A stretch of 42,480 bases of DNA from Anabaena sp. UHCC 0204 (GTDB taxonomy: Bacteria; Cyanobacteriota; Cyanobacteriia; Cyanobacteriales; Nostocaceae), in the NCBI RefSeq assembly GCF_009711975.1, contig NZ_VIKW01000035.1, positions 1 to 42,480 on the forward strand, written 5' to 3'. The translations under genes and the position numbers were made by a program. The notes under the pieces are model-generated. The model did not search any database. It saw only the letters and a list, made by a program, of their open reading frames with translations, and was not told the DNA's origin. Within the stretch, counting starts at the first letter, position 1, and every line of letters begins with the position of its first letter. Of this stretch, positions 1 through 8,705 are shown one piece after another.

Positions 1-251
1 TTTACTCAAAGAATTAATAGAGTTAAAAATTATGCCAGATCCTCGTGCTAAAGAAATGGCAGATGTAGCTTTAGCAGTGATTAAATTAATTCTACTCCTG
101 AAGATATAGTGAAAATTACAGGAGAAAATAATTATTAAGAATTGGATTTTGGAAGGAGAAAGAGAAATCTAAAACTAAAAAAGATACTCAGAATGATCAA
201 CAAACTAGAAATAAAAATCAAAATTCAGTAGGTGATAATAAAGACTATTGA
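1..251 (+). pseudogene. Possible decayed 3' end of an unidentified gene
   Basis: An open frame runs in from the window edge and stops at 107-109. A second frame then continues protein-like sequence (reading NSTPEDIVKITGENNY) to a stop at 136-138, and a third, Lys/Asn/Gln-rich frame runs on to 249-251. The switch near position 90 lies in an ATTAATT tract and would fit a small slippage deletion. I do not recognise the product. It may instead be ordinary intergenic sequence, since the fragments are short and the region is AT-rich. Confidence 0.25.
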
Positions 252-297
252 AGCTCCCTTTTTTATCTAAAACTAATTTTTCATCCTCAAACTAAAA

Positions 298-870
298 ATG
301 CTATCAGAACGCTTTACCCAAGCCCTTACCTACGCCCACGAACTCCACGCCACCCAAAAACGCAAAGCTAGTGAGATTCCCTATGTCACCCATTTACTAG
401 GAGTAGCCAGCATTGCCTTAGAATATGGTGCAAATGAAGATGAAGCGATCGCTGCCCTCTTACATGATGCCATAGAAGACCAAGGCGGAGCAGCCACTAG
501 AGAAGAAATTCGCCGTCGCTTTGGGAATGCCGTTACAGCCATTGTTGATGGTTGTACAGACTCAGACGCTACACCCAAACCCCCTTGGCAACAACGAAAA
601 GAAGCCTATATTGCCCATATTCTTACCGCTTCCCCGGAAGTATTGCTAGTTTCGGCTGCTGATAAACTCCATAATGTTCGGTCAATTATTAAAGATTATC
701 GCATTATCGGTGACGTAGTTTGGGAACGATTTCAAGGCGGTAAAGAAGGCACACTTTGGTATTATCGTTCCCTAGCAAATGCTTTTCAGAAAAATCAAAT
801 TACTCCCTTAGTAGCAGAATTAGAAAGAGTAGTTTCAGAACTAGAAATGTTAGCTGCATACAAAAAATGA
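298..870 (+). CDS. HD-domain phosphohydrolase, MESH1/SpoT-hydrolase-like
   Basis: The 190-residue protein is a stand-alone HD-domain hydrolase. It shows the RelA/SpoT hydrolase pattern: His32 in a THLLGVA context, the His56-Asp57 pair followed by Glu60-Asp61 (HDAIED), and Asp122 in SAADKLHN. These are the expected metal ligands and catalytic acids. There is no synthetase, TGS or ACT domain, so by family knowledge it would resemble small alarmone hydrolases that remove pyrophosphate from (p)ppGpp or related nucleotides in the cytosol. The substrate is inferred. It starts with ATG and stands alone; the next gene, prs, converges on it from the right with about 65 bp between the stops. Other HD nucleotide hydrolases remain possible. 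Confidence 0.8.
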   Translation: MLSERFTQALTYAHELHATQKRKASEIPYVTHLLGVASIALEYGANEDEAIAALLHDAIEDQGGAATREEIRRRFGNAVTAIVDGCTDSDATPKPPWQQRKEAYIAHILTASPEVLLVSAADKLHNVRSIIKDYRIIGDVVWERFQGGKEGTLWYYRSLANAFQKNQITPLVAELERVVSELEMLAAYKK

Positions 871-934
871 AGAACGAAAATTTTCATCCTTCACAATTTA
901 TATCTCATCCTTTTGGATGATAGTTATTCGTTAC

Positions 935-1957
935 TTAACGGAATAAACTACTAAGTGAGCTATCTTCGTGAATTCGCCAAATCGCTTCTCCGAGTAAATT
1001 AGCAACTGAAAGCGTCACTAATTGAGGAAACTGGCTGCTCTGTGGGATAGGAATAGTATTAGTGACTATAACTTCCTCAAACACTCCACTGGATAATCTC
1101 TCAATTGCCGGTGGAGAAAATACAGCATGAGTAGCACAGGCATATACCTGACTTGCTCCTTCTTGACGCAGTAGCCTCGCGCCTTCAGCAATAGTACCGC
1201 CTGTATCAATCATATCATCTACCAATACAGCGGTTTTGCCTTTCACATCACCAATCACATTTAAAACTTCAGCGACATTATGAGCCTGACGACGTTTATC
1301 AATAATTGCTAGAGGTGCATCATTCAACTTCTTCGCAAATGCCCTTGCTCTTGCTACCCCACCCACATCAGGGGAAACAACAACAATATCCTGTAATCCT
1401 TTAGTAATGAGATAATCCAGAATAACTGGTGAACCATATACATGATCAAAGGGGATATCGAAATAGCCTTGAATTTGCGCTGCGTGCAAATCCATTGCCA
1501 GAATTCGGTTAGCACCTGCTTGAGTGATCAAATTCGCAACTAACTTAGCAGTGATTGACTCTCTTCCTGCTGTTTTTCGGTCAGCACGAGCATAACCATA
1601 ATAAGGAATTACTGCTGTGATCTGTCGTGCAGAAGCCCGACGACAGGCATCAATCATAATTAGCAATTCCATTAAATGATCGTTGACGGGTTGGCAACAA
1701 GGCTGAACTAAATAGACATCACAACCCCGAATTGATTCTTGGATTTGAACATAAAGTTCTCCATCCGCAAATCTTTTCCGAATCATCGGACCTAGATCCA
1801 TTCCCAGGTAACGAGCGACTTCTTGGGACAGTGTTATATTGGCAGAACCAGAAAACAGCCGCAGGCGATTATTATCAGATAGTCCCGTTGCCACTGACTG
1901 GAGTGGTAAAGTTGCAGAACCCAGCACAGCAGATTCTCGAAGTGCATTCATAGCCAT
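935..1957 (-). CDS. prs: Ribose-phosphate pyrophosphokinase (PRPP synthetase)
   Basis: This makes PRPP from ribose 5-phosphate and ATP in the cytosol, for purine, pyrimidine, histidine, tryptophan and NAD synthesis. The 340-residue product is a full-length class I enzyme. It has RKRFADGELYVQI near the N-terminus, the metal/ATP segment MDLHAAQIQGYFDIPFDHVY in the middle, and the PRPP-binding loop VLVDDMIDTGGTI near the C-terminus. An N-terminal extension of about 28 residues precedes the usual LRLFSGSAN start of the core, as in other cyanobacterial homologues. ATG at 1957 is used here; ATG at 1951 is equally possible. The gene is monocistronic, with a long upstream gap shared with the divergent kinase gene. 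Confidence 0.95.
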   Translation of the reverse strand: MAMNALRESAVLGSATLPLQSVATGLSDNNRLRLFSGSANITLSQEVARYLGMDLGPMIRKRFADGELYVQIQESIRGCDVYLVQPCCQPVNDHLMELLIMIDACRRASARQITAVIPYYGYARADRKTAGRESITAKLVANLITQAGANRILAMDLHAAQIQGYFDIPFDHVYGSPVILDYLITKGLQDIVVVSPDVGGVARARAFAKKLNDAPLAIIDKRRQAHNVAEVLNVIGDVKGKTAVLVDDMIDTGGTIAEGARLLRQEGASQVYACATHAVFSPPAIERLSSGVFEEVIVTNTIPIPQSSQFPQLVTLSVANLLGEAIWRIHEDSSLSSLFR

Positions 1958-2650
1958 ATCATCAGAAATTGAGCAGATTTAACCGAAATGGAGGAAACAA
2001 AACATCTGTAAGTTTTGTTGAATTTTAAATTAACAGTTCCTAATTTTTAGTCTTTCTGGGAAATAGATCACTATCTAGTTGAACTGACATCTAGGTTGTC
2101 AAATAGTTTCAGAGTTCCAAATTTTTGGTTTAGGGTAATATGCCCAACTCTACTTATGCTATCTGGTTTTTTCGACCTAGAGTAAATAACTCACAGATAA
2201 TAGTAATCTTCAAGTTAGCTCTGGTGTGGTAAAACACCTATGATTAAAGCACTGAATGTGCAAACAATTATTCTAGGATACTAGTGACCAATTTATAAAC
2301 GATTAAATATTTACGTAATAAATCAAAAACCTGAACCAAATCAACAATACACCAAACTCCCGCATATATTAAGTCTGTAAGCATTAAAAAGTAACATTGA
2401 CATTGCCAGTGATGCCGCTTTATTTACCTATTCTGGATTATAGCTGCTACCATGTTGGACATATCCTGACTAAAGGCAGAATGTGAGAATAGAATAATGT
2501 AAAACTTAATTCTAGTATACACTTCCTTTTAGGCAGGGTGACTGAGAAAAATTACGGAAGTCACAATTAAAACATTTGAATTCATGTTGTGGATGAATGA
2601 TGCTTTTGCTAAGTTCTAGCTCAGTCGCTATTATATTTAATCAATAGACC
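1958..2650. other. Long divergent intergenic region (prs / kinase)
   Basis: This 693-bp AT-rich gap between divergent genes has no convincing ORF or RNA gene. A weak promoter-like pair on the + strand is TTGACA (2397-2402) with TATTTA 18 bp downstream, about 225 bp before the kinase start. At 2070-2080 lies ACTATCTAGTT, identical to an 11-mer in the sqr promoter at 10578-10588. This matters when judging whether that motif is specific to the sulfide locus. Confidence 0.4.
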
Positions 2651-4327
2651 ATGCAATCACCGATTACAGTTGGTACTATCCTGCAAAATCGCTACCATAT
2701 AATCCACATTATTGGACAAGGGGGTTTTGGTAGAACTTATCTTGCAGAAGACCAAAGACGCTTTAATGAGCTTTGTGTTCTCAAGGAATTAATTGCTTTA
2801 GTCACGGGAACATCTAGTGGGGGGAAGGAACAAGAATTATTTGAGCGAGAGGCGGCTACCTTATATCAGATTGAACATCCACAAGTTCCTAAGTTCCGCG
2901 AAAAATTTACCCAAAACGAAAGATTATTTTTGGTACAAGATTTTGTGGCAGGTAAGACTTACCGCAATTTGCTGAAAGAACGCCAAGAAGTGGGAACGAC
3001 TTTCACTGAAGCAGAAGTATTATATTTTTTACGGGCTTTATTACCTGTTTTAACGTATATTCACGGTTTAGGAATTGTTCACCGAGATATATCCCCAGAA
3101 AATATAATTTTACGAGAAAGGGATGCTCTACCTGTATTGATTGATTTTGGGGTGGTGAAGGAATTAGCTACAAAATTACAATCCTCAAGTCCCACACCAG
3201 TCACTACTGTTGGTAAATTGGGTTATGCGCCTAGTGAACAAATGCAAACAGGCAGAGTTTATCCTAGTAGTGATTTGTATGCTCTGGCTGTGACGGCGAT
3301 CGTTTTGTTGACAGGAAAAGAACCAGCAGATTTATTTGATGAACAGCAACTAACTTGGAATTGGCAAAACTGGGCTAAAGTTAATCCACAATTTGCTGGA
3401 GTTTTGCAGCGAATGTTGAGTTATATACCGGGGGAAAGATATCAAACGGCTGTTGATGTTACTCAAGCATTATTAAATATTAATCAACTGAATCAACCCA
3501 ATGTATCTACGTCTCATGTATCTTATCTGCAAACTGTTGCTGTCGGTCATCGTCCTGAATCCATATTAAAGGAATCGGAAAAGTCTCAACCTTCAGCTTC
3601 TCCTCACCAAAGTAATTCTATTTTAGATAATCCTTTAGCGTTAGGGGCAATTGGTGGGGCTGTGGTAATTTTAGCAGGATTTGGGTCTTGGACATTGGTG
3701 AGTTCACTGAAAAGTCAGTCCCGTCAACCAGCAGAAGAAATAATTACAACTCCACAATCATTTCCTTCTCCAGTTATTCCCAGTGTGACAACAACTCCGA
3801 CACCAACTCCGACTCCTACAGTTAGTGAACCTGTTGTTAATCGTAAACGTCTCAGATTGGATGCGACTAATACAGGGAATGTGTCAGGAACACTCAGGGA
3901 AAACGAATTAGTTCAATATAGTTTGCGAGCTAATGAAGGGCAAAAATTAACTGTATCTGTAAATGAAGGTAGTGGGGTTGTACTGACGATTTTAAATGAT
4001 GATGGTGAAATCATTAATACTCAAGATCAACAATCTCTATCTTACGAGGGAATATTACAGAATAATGGCAGATATATTATTCAGTTAGGTCTGTCTGGGG
4101 GTATATTGGCTGCTGATTATAGTTTGAATGTGGTTTTAGAAGCGCCCACACCAACGGAAACTCCCACACCAACGGAAACTCCCACACCGACGGAAACTCC
4201 TACACCAACGGAAACTCCCACACCGACGGAAACTCCCACACCAACGGAAACTCCAATTCCAAATCTAGAAGATAATATTCCTACACCTGAAGTTACACCA
4301 ACATCAGGGTTCACTGGCACTAATTAA
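2651..4327 (+). CDS. Membrane Ser/Thr protein kinase with extracytoplasmic PPC domain
   Basis: The 558-residue protein is a Hanks-type kinase. The glycine loop GQGGFGRTY is at about 22-30, the likely ATP-binding Lys45 is in VLKEL, the catalytic loop HRDISPEN starts at His144, DFG is at 165-167 and GYAPSEQ marks the activation segment. A single hydrophobic segment at about 329-350 predicts membrane anchoring. Beyond it is a Pro/Thr linker, then a beta-rich region (about 395-495) resembling a bacterial pre-peptidase C-terminal (PPC) domain. The last ~60 residues contain six perfect TPTETP hexapeptides. The layout suggests an outer sensor or binding part and a cytosolic kinase; ligand and targets are unknown. 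The gene stands alone. Confidence 0.85.
   Translation: MQSPITVGTILQNRYHIIHIIGQGGFGRTYLAEDQRRFNELCVLKELIALVTGTSSGGKEQELFEREAATLYQIEHPQVPKFREKFTQNERLFLVQDFVAGKTYRNLLKERQEVGTTFTEAEVLYFLRALLPVLTYIHGLGIVHRDISPENIILRERDALPVLIDFGVVKELATKLQSSSPTPVTTVGKLGYAPSEQMQTGRVYPSSDLYALAVTAIVLLTGKEPADLFDEQQLTWNWQNWAKVNPQFAGVLQRMLSYIPGERYQTAVDVTQALLNINQLNQPNVSTSHVSYLQTVAVGHRPESILKESEKSQPSASPHQSNSILDNPLALGAIGGAVVILAGFGSWTLVSSLKSQSRQPAEEIITTPQSFPSPVIPSVTTTPTPTPTPTVSEPVVNRKRLRLDATNTGNVSGTLRENELVQYSLRANEGQKLTVSVNEGSGVVLTILNDDGEIINTQDQQSLSYEGILQNNGRYIIQLGLSGGILAADYSLNVVLEAPTPTETPTPTETPTPTETPTPTETPTPTETPTPTETPIPNLEDNIPTPEVTPTSGFTGTN
4145..4252 (+). repeat. Six-copy 18-bp coding minisatellite
   Basis: Six consecutive units of consensus CCCACACCAACGGAAACT encode Pro-Thr-Pro-Thr-Glu-Thr in the kinase tail. 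Units differ only by single substitutions (for example CCGACG for CCAACG), so recent expansion or contraction by slippage is likely. Confidence 0.9.
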
Positions 4328-4375
4328 GGCTAAATTAGTTAATAATACTTTGTCCAAATCAAAAAAAGTCTTGAT

Positions 4376-4445
4376 TTGTAGGTTGGGTTGACGTATGTTA
4401 CCCAACAAATGCGTCGGGTTTCACTTCGTTCTACCCAACCTACAA
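4376..4445. repeat. 70-bp interspersed palindromic repeat
   Basis: The arms TTGTAGGTTGGGT (left) and ACCCAACCTACAA (right) are complementary and enclose a second ACCCAACAAA-type motif. This matches a short repeat dispersed in many cyanobacterial genomes. A solo half copy (GTAGGTTGGGTT) occurs near 42352. In RNA it would fold into a hairpin and could end kinase transcription, but no T-run follows. Confidence 0.7.
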
Positions 4446-4504
4446 AAAATGGATAAGGTGCTGAGTTAAAGAACTCAATTAGTTGTCATTTTTAGCAAAA
4501 AACG

Positions 4505-5182
4505 TTGTTGAACACTTTACTGATTACGGGAACTGATACGGAAGCTGGTAAAACGGTTGTCACGACAGCATTAGCAGCTTATTGGCAAAAATATTATCCC
4601 CAGCGCAGTTTGGGGATTATGAAGCCAATTCAATCGGGAGTAGGGGATAGGGAACTGTATCAAACTCTGTTTAATCTGGAACAGTCCCCAGAGGAAATTA
4701 CACCTGTGTATTTTCAAGCACCTTTAGCCCCTCCCATAGCCGCTGCTAAGGAAAATCGTCAGGTTGATTTAGCGATAGTTTGGAAAACTCTGTTAGCGTT
4801 GCAAAAACAACGTGATTTTGTGTTGGTGGAATCTTTGGGGGGTTTAGGTTCACCTGTTACTGATGAGTTGACGGTGGCTGATTTGGCTGGTGAATGGCGA
4901 TTACCGACAGTTTTGGTTGTACCGGTGAGATTGGGAGCGATCGCTCATGCTGTGGCTAATGTAGCATTAGCTAGGCAAACTAAAATCAATCTCCGGGGAA
5001 TTATTCTTAATTGTACTCAACCCCGTACAGAAGCAGAAATCGCTGATTTAACTCCAGCGGATTTAATTCAATCACTAACAAATATACCCGTTTTAGGTTG
5101 TCTACCCTATCTAGAAAATCCCCATGATTTAGAACAACTGGCTAAAGTTGCTGCGGCTTTAGATTTAATTGATGATTGGTAA
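4505..5182 (+). CDS. bioD: Dethiobiotin synthetase
   Basis: BioD closes the ureido ring of dethiobiotin from diaminopelargonic acid, CO2 and ATP in biotin synthesis. The 225-residue length fits the family. The P-loop GTDTEAGKT is at residues 9-17, MKPIQSG carries the conserved substrate Lys, and [10 protein letters not shown] takes the place of the usual EGAGG loop. No ATG is available before the P-loop; the start is TTG at 4505, or the adjacent TTG at 4508. No other bio genes are nearby, which is common in cyanobacteria where bio genes are scattered. Confidence 0.92.
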   Translation: MLNTLLITGTDTEAGKTVVTTALAAYWQKYYPQRSLGIMKPIQSGVGDRELYQTLFNLEQSPEEITPVYFQAPLAPPIAAAKENRQVDLAIVWKTLLALQKQRDFVLVESLGGLGSPVTDELTVADLAGEWRLPTVLVVPVRLGAIAHAVANVALARQTKINLRGIILNCTQPRTEAEIADLTPADLIQSLTNIPVLGCLPYLENPHDLEQLAKVAAALDLIDDW

Positions 5183-5236
5183 TGGGTGATTGGGAAGAGT
5201 TTTTTAATTTTCAATTTTTAATTTTTAATTGATAAT

Positions 5237-6454
5237 ATGGTTTCTACTTTTCCTCATGCTTCAACAGTAAGTCTCAAAAATGTGCGGTTAGAAATTCGGG
5301 CGCTACAGCCGCAATTAGTAGAATGGAGACGACAAATTCACCAAAAACCAGAATTAGGTTTTCAGGAAAAAATTACCGCTGAGTTTATTTCCCAAAAGTT
5401 ACAAAATTGGGGAATTGAACATCAAACAGGTATAGCTAAAACCGGAATTGTGGCTATTATCAAAGGAACAAAACCTGGTAATGGCAAAGTATTAGCAATT
5501 CGGGCTGATATGGATGCTTTACCAATTCAAGAAGAGAATGAAGTTACTTATTGTTCTCAATATGATGGGGTGATGCACGCTTGTGGACATGATGGACATA
5601 CAGCGATCGCTCTCGGTACAGCATATTATCTCCATCAACATCGTCAAGACTTTAGGGGTACTGTAAAAATTATTTTCCAACCCGCGGAAGAAGGTCCCGG
5701 TGGTGCAGAACCCATGATAGCCGCAGGTGTCCTTAATAACCCTGATGTTGATGCTATTATCGGTTTACACTTATGGAATAATCTGCCTTTGGGGACAGTG
5801 GGAGTCCGCGCAGGGGCATTAATGGCCGCTGTAGAATTGTTCCGTTGTACCATTTTTGGTAAAGGTGGACATGGGGCAATTCCCCATCAAACAGTAGATT
5901 CTGTGGTTGTAGCTGCCCAAATAGTCACTGCTTTACAAACCATTGTCTCCCGCAACGTTAACCCCATTGATTCGGCTGTGGTGACAGTAGGAGAACTCCA
6001 TGCAGGAACAACGGTTAATGTAATTGCTGATACAGCCAGAATGGGCGGAACTGTCAGATATTTTAATCCTGATTTAGCCAACTTTTTTAAAGAACGCATT
6101 CAACAAATTATTGCGGGAATTTGTCAAAGTCATGGTGCAAAATATGACTTAGATTATATCCATCTTTATCCACCAGTGATTAATGATGCCGAAATAGCCG
6201 CATTAGTCCGTTCCGTAGCTGAAGATGTCATAGAAACTCCCATTGGTATAGTTCCCGAATGTCAAACAATGGGTGGGGAAGATATGTCATTTTTCCTAGA
6301 AAAAGTTCCCGGTTGTTACTTTTTTCTCGGTTCTGCAAATCCAGAAAAAAAATTAGATTATCCTCATCATCATCCCCGATTTGATTTTGATGAAACTGCT
6401 TTACCAATGGGTGTGGAAATATTTGTGCGTTGTACAGAAAAGTTTTTTGAATGA
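5237..6454 (+). CDS. M20 family metallo-amidohydrolase (N-acyl amino acid amidohydrolase type)
   Basis: The 405-residue protein belongs to the M20D hippuricase / IAA-amino-acid hydrolase group. Visible metal and catalytic motifs are HACGHDGH at about 114-121 (Cys116 and His118 typical ligands), FQPAEEGPGG with Glu151-Glu152, GLHLWN with His178, and a C-terminal HHHPRFDFDE. A dimerisation domain occupies roughly 190-310. The family removes acyl groups from N-acyl amino acids or related amides; the substrate cannot be read from sequence. It has no signal peptide and should be cytosolic. It follows bioD by 54 bp on the same strand and may be cotranscribed, though a biotin role is not implied. 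Confidence 0.9.
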   Translation: MVSTFPHASTVSLKNVRLEIRALQPQLVEWRRQIHQKPELGFQEKITAEFISQKLQNWGIEHQTGIAKTGIVAIIKGTKPGNGKVLAIRADMDALPIQEENEVTYCSQYDGVMHACGHDGHTAIALGTAYYLHQHRQDFRGTVKIIFQPAEEGPGGAEPMIAAGVLNNPDVDAIIGLHLWNNLPLGTVGVRAGALMAAVELFRCTIFGKGGHGAIPHQTVDSVVVAAQIVTALQTIVSRNVNPIDSAVVTVGELHAGTTVNVIADTARMGGTVRYFNPDLANFFKERIQQIIAGICQSHGAKYDLDYIHLYPPVINDAEIAALVRSVAEDVIETPIGIVPECQTMGGEDMSFFLEKVPGCYFFLGSANPEKKLDYPHHHPRFDFDETALPMGVEIFVRCTEKFFE

Positions 6455-6465
6455 AGGAGTATTAG

Positions 6466-6530
6466 GGGCGAAGCATTCGGAAAATGGCCTTGGACAAAAA
6501 TGGATAATTTATCACCCGAATGCTTCGCCC
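6466..6530. repeat. Interspersed inverted repeat with 15-bp perfect arms
   Basis: GGGCGAAGCATTCGG (6466-6480) is perfectly complementary to CCGAATGCTTCGCCC (6516-6530). This is a familiar cyanobacterial dispersed element. It lies between the convergent amidohydrolase and gatD-like genes, next to a tandem CAATTGT/CAATTAT tract at about 6583-6616. Confidence 0.75.
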
Positions 6531-6610
6531 GTACAGGAGAAAGAAGGAGATCAGAATAGTCTTGAATCTGGGTTATTAAACATTGTCAATTATCAATTGT
6601 CAATTGTCAA

Positions 6611-7411
6611 TTATTTAACCCTAGCAGCATTTGGTAAATTCACTTTCAGCCGTTTAAACATAGCTTCTCTTCCTTCCATTGCTAAAGTATCATCTAAAGG
6701 CGAAAGTTCAATTTCCTGTTGATATTTCAACCTTAACGCCGTTTGAATTAACCAATCAGCAACGAAAGGATTTTTGGGTAATAATGGACCGTGGGAATAG
6801 GTAGCGATCGCATTTTGATAAAACGCTCCTTCTGTCCCATCTTCTCCATTATTCCCCAATCCATACACCACACGCCCCAAAGCTTCCACCTTCCCCAATG
6901 TCGTCCGGCCACCGTGATTTTCAAACCCAACTAAATAAGGCTTTGTCCCTGTCAATGCTTCTAGTTCTTGCGCTAACCGGGAAGCGGTAACTTCTATAAC
7001 CAAATTACCAATACACCTTTTAGTATTTTCACCAGGATGAATAGAAACTAAATCTAATATTCCTAAACCTTCAATTCTTTGTCCAAAGGCTGGTTCATAA
7101 TAATTTCCTAACAGTTGGGGAGAACCACAAGTAAAAACTCCAGGTGTGCCATGTTCGATTTTATCCCGCATTGCCTCAGCTTTTGCCCCCTGTAAATCGC
7201 GCATGACAATTTCTTGCTGACGGTCTTGTGCGCCCCCACCAACGATTACATCAACTGATTTGATATCCTCCGCGGTGGAGTCTTGGTCTAAGGGTAATAC
7301 TATGACATTATATCCCCGCCATTGGGCGCGACGTTGGATAGTGATCACATTGCCGCGATCGCCGTATGTACTCATCAACTTAGGATATAACCAACCGATA
7401 ATAATTTCCAT
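6611..7411 (-). CDS. gatD: GatD-like type 1 glutamine amidotransferase (lipid II amidation family)
   Basis: The 266-residue protein is a CobB/CobQ-type glutamine amidotransferase. The N-terminal YPKLMSTYGDRGNVITI is the signature of the GatD/CobQ-like group. The likely nucleophile is Cys95 in FTCGSPQLLG and the likely catalytic His is His166 in GFENHGGRTTLG. In Gram-positive bacteria GatD supplies ammonia to MurT, which amidates D-glutamate of lipid II. The murT partner is usually adjacent, but no Mur-ligase-like gene lies nearby here, so the partner must be elsewhere or the role differs. ATG at 7411 is the start. The gene appears monocistronic. Confidence 0.8.
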   Translation of the reverse strand: MEIIIGWLYPKLMSTYGDRGNVITIQRRAQWRGYNVIVLPLDQDSTAEDIKSVDVIVGGGAQDRQQEIVMRDLQGAKAEAMRDKIEHGTPGVFTCGSPQLLGNYYEPAFGQRIEGLGILDLVSIHPGENTKRCIGNLVIEVTASRLAQELEALTGTKPYLVGFENHGGRTTLGKVEALGRVVYGLGNNGEDGTEGAFYQNAIATYSHGPLLPKNPFVADWLIQTALRLKYQQEIELSPLDDTLAMEGREAMFKRLKVNLPNAARVK

Positions 7412-7618
7412 TGCTGTAAAACTCGTATATATAGGAAATGTGTAACAGCTAATACCAATTTTATATGAGGCTACATAGAATAATTATCATCTGTATTGAT
7501 CTGCGTTTATCTGCGGTCAATTTTCATTGATATCTTACTTCTATGCAACTACATATTAATTTGGTTTCAACCAATATCACTTAACAACTGTACAAATTTA
7601 CCATCATTACCAATTATT

Positions 7619-8107
7619 TTAACTAGCTGCTTTCCAACCATTCATACTGGGAGGAAAACCTCGCACATTATCATAACCCAACAAGTGTAAAGACATAACC
7701 GCCATTGCAGAACGATAACCAGAAGAACAATAAACTACTACAGGCTGTTCTTTCGGAATCTGGTCGAGGTTTTGAACCAATGTCCGTAGAGGAATATTGA
7801 TAGCATCACCAATATGACCGGAAGCATACTCAGAAGGCTCTCTGACATCCACCAGAAAAATATTATCTTGTTTTAACAACTGTTTCAACTCTTCCACTTT
7901 CCCTACAGTGTAATAGTTTCCAGGTATGGATTTAAGATAATTATCCACTGTTGTTTGCAGGTCAGTATTAGTAGATGCTACTAAGATATTCTGCTGTGGT
8001 GATAAGGGGGATGCTATAGCTGATGAGTTATAGCTAACACCAAAAAAGGCATAAATAAATATGCACAAACTCGATAGAATTACAGTTAAACAAAGTCGAA
8101 TTTTCAT
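7619..8107 (-). CDS. Exported single-domain rhodanese
   Basis: The 162-residue protein starts with a positively charged, hydrophobic segment (about residues 3-32, ending near SSAIAS) that looks like a signal peptide or anchor, so export to the periplasm or lumen is likely. The rhodanese fold follows at about 65-160. It has the FLVDVREPSEYASGHI motif and the active-site loop CSSGYRS with the persulfide-forming Cys127. Rhodaneses move sulfane sulfur between donors and thiols or cyanide. It is the last gene of a leftward sulfur-related group and is separated from the dsrE-like gene by about 196 bp holding a hairpin repeat, so it may be transcribed separately. Confidence 0.85.
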   Translation of the reverse strand: MKIRLCLTVILSSLCIFIYAFFGVSYNSSAIASPLSPQQNILVASTNTDLQTTVDNYLKSIPGNYYTVGKVEELKQLLKQDNIFLVDVREPSEYASGHIGDAINIPLRTLVQNLDQIPKEQPVVVYCSSGYRSAMAVMSLHLLGYDNVRGFPPSMNGWKAAS

Positions 8108-8216
8108 GAGTTATTATTTCTTGAAAGTAATCTACAAAAATACTGAGCGAATAGTTAAAATGAATTGACGCACTTATATCAACAGACAAGGCAGTTAGGA
8201 CAATTCAAAGGCTGTC

Positions 8217-8236
8217 ATTCCCGCGACGGCGGGAAT
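8217..8236. repeat. ATTCCC-N8-GGGAAT short palindrome
   Basis: ATTCCCGC (8217-8224) and GCGGGAAT (8229-8236) form a perfect 8-bp stem with a GACG loop. The pattern equals the dRS3-type consensus known from Neisseria and occurs in other genomes as a small dispersed repeat. It sits between the exported rhodanese and the dsrE-like gene. Confidence 0.7.
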
Positions 8237-8303
8237 CCATGTCCTAAGCGTTGTCACTGTTGCTGTATATCATTAATTACAAATTAGCAATTATTCGTTT
8301 GTG

Positions 8304-8672
8304 TTAATAGTTCAAAGACAAAATGCGTCCTTGAGTAAAATTAAAGAAAGCTTCTTTTTGAGCTAACTTTGCCCCTTCAATCAAATCTTCTGGTTGATGA
8401 TTAGCTGCTTTTAAACACATCGGACAGACGTAGATTGAAATCCCTTTTTTAATCAGCTTGTTTAACAAAACTTGTGCTGATTCAAACTCCCTAAATTCAA
8501 TTATCTTCTCATTTTTAAGAGCAACTTCTACACCTTGAATATCAAAAAACACTAGCACATCTTTATCTTCAGACATTTTTTCAGCTAGGGTCAATGCCAT
8601 CAATACCCGGTGAGGGTCTTCTGTTCCTCGACTAATGTGAATAAAGACTCCATCCTTAACTGTAGTTTCCAT
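8304..8672 (-). CDS. DsrE/DsrF-like sulfur-relay family protein
   Basis: The 122-residue cytosolic protein has the DsrE fold pattern: an N-terminal beta strand with HISRGTEDPHRVLMAL, a central strand VLVFFDIQGV, and YVCPMCLKAA with Cys83 and Cys86 at the position where DsrE/TusD-type proteins carry their sulfur-accepting cysteine. Such proteins bind persulfide sulfur or act as peroxiredoxin-like partners. It lies 33 bp after the methyltransferase gene in the leftward Rieske-rhodanese-methyltransferase operon, consistent with handling sulfane sulfur made by the neighbouring SQR. The family is well supported; the exact role is inferred. Confidence 0.8.
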   Translation of the reverse strand: METTVKDGVFIHISRGTEDPHRVLMALTLAEKMSEDKDVLVFFDIQGVEVALKNEKIIEFREFESAQVLLNKLIKKGISIYVCPMCLKAANHQPEDLIEGAKLAQKEAFFNFTQGRILSLNY

Positions 8673-8705
8673 TTTTTCTCTCCTGCAAGTCTGAACTTTT
8701 CAGTA

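Noticed and set aside
4117-4320. Minus-strand frame rich in Val-Gly repeats
   Set aside because: It is the antisense shadow of the kinase minisatellite.
6381-6722. Open frame overlapping the end of the M20 gene and running through repeats into gatD
   Set aside because: Overlaps two well-supported genes and reads through interspersed repeats.
7496-7690. 64-residue + strand frame before the exported rhodanese gene
   Set aside because: Overlaps the rhodanese C-terminus on the opposite strand and has no recognisable domain or RBS.
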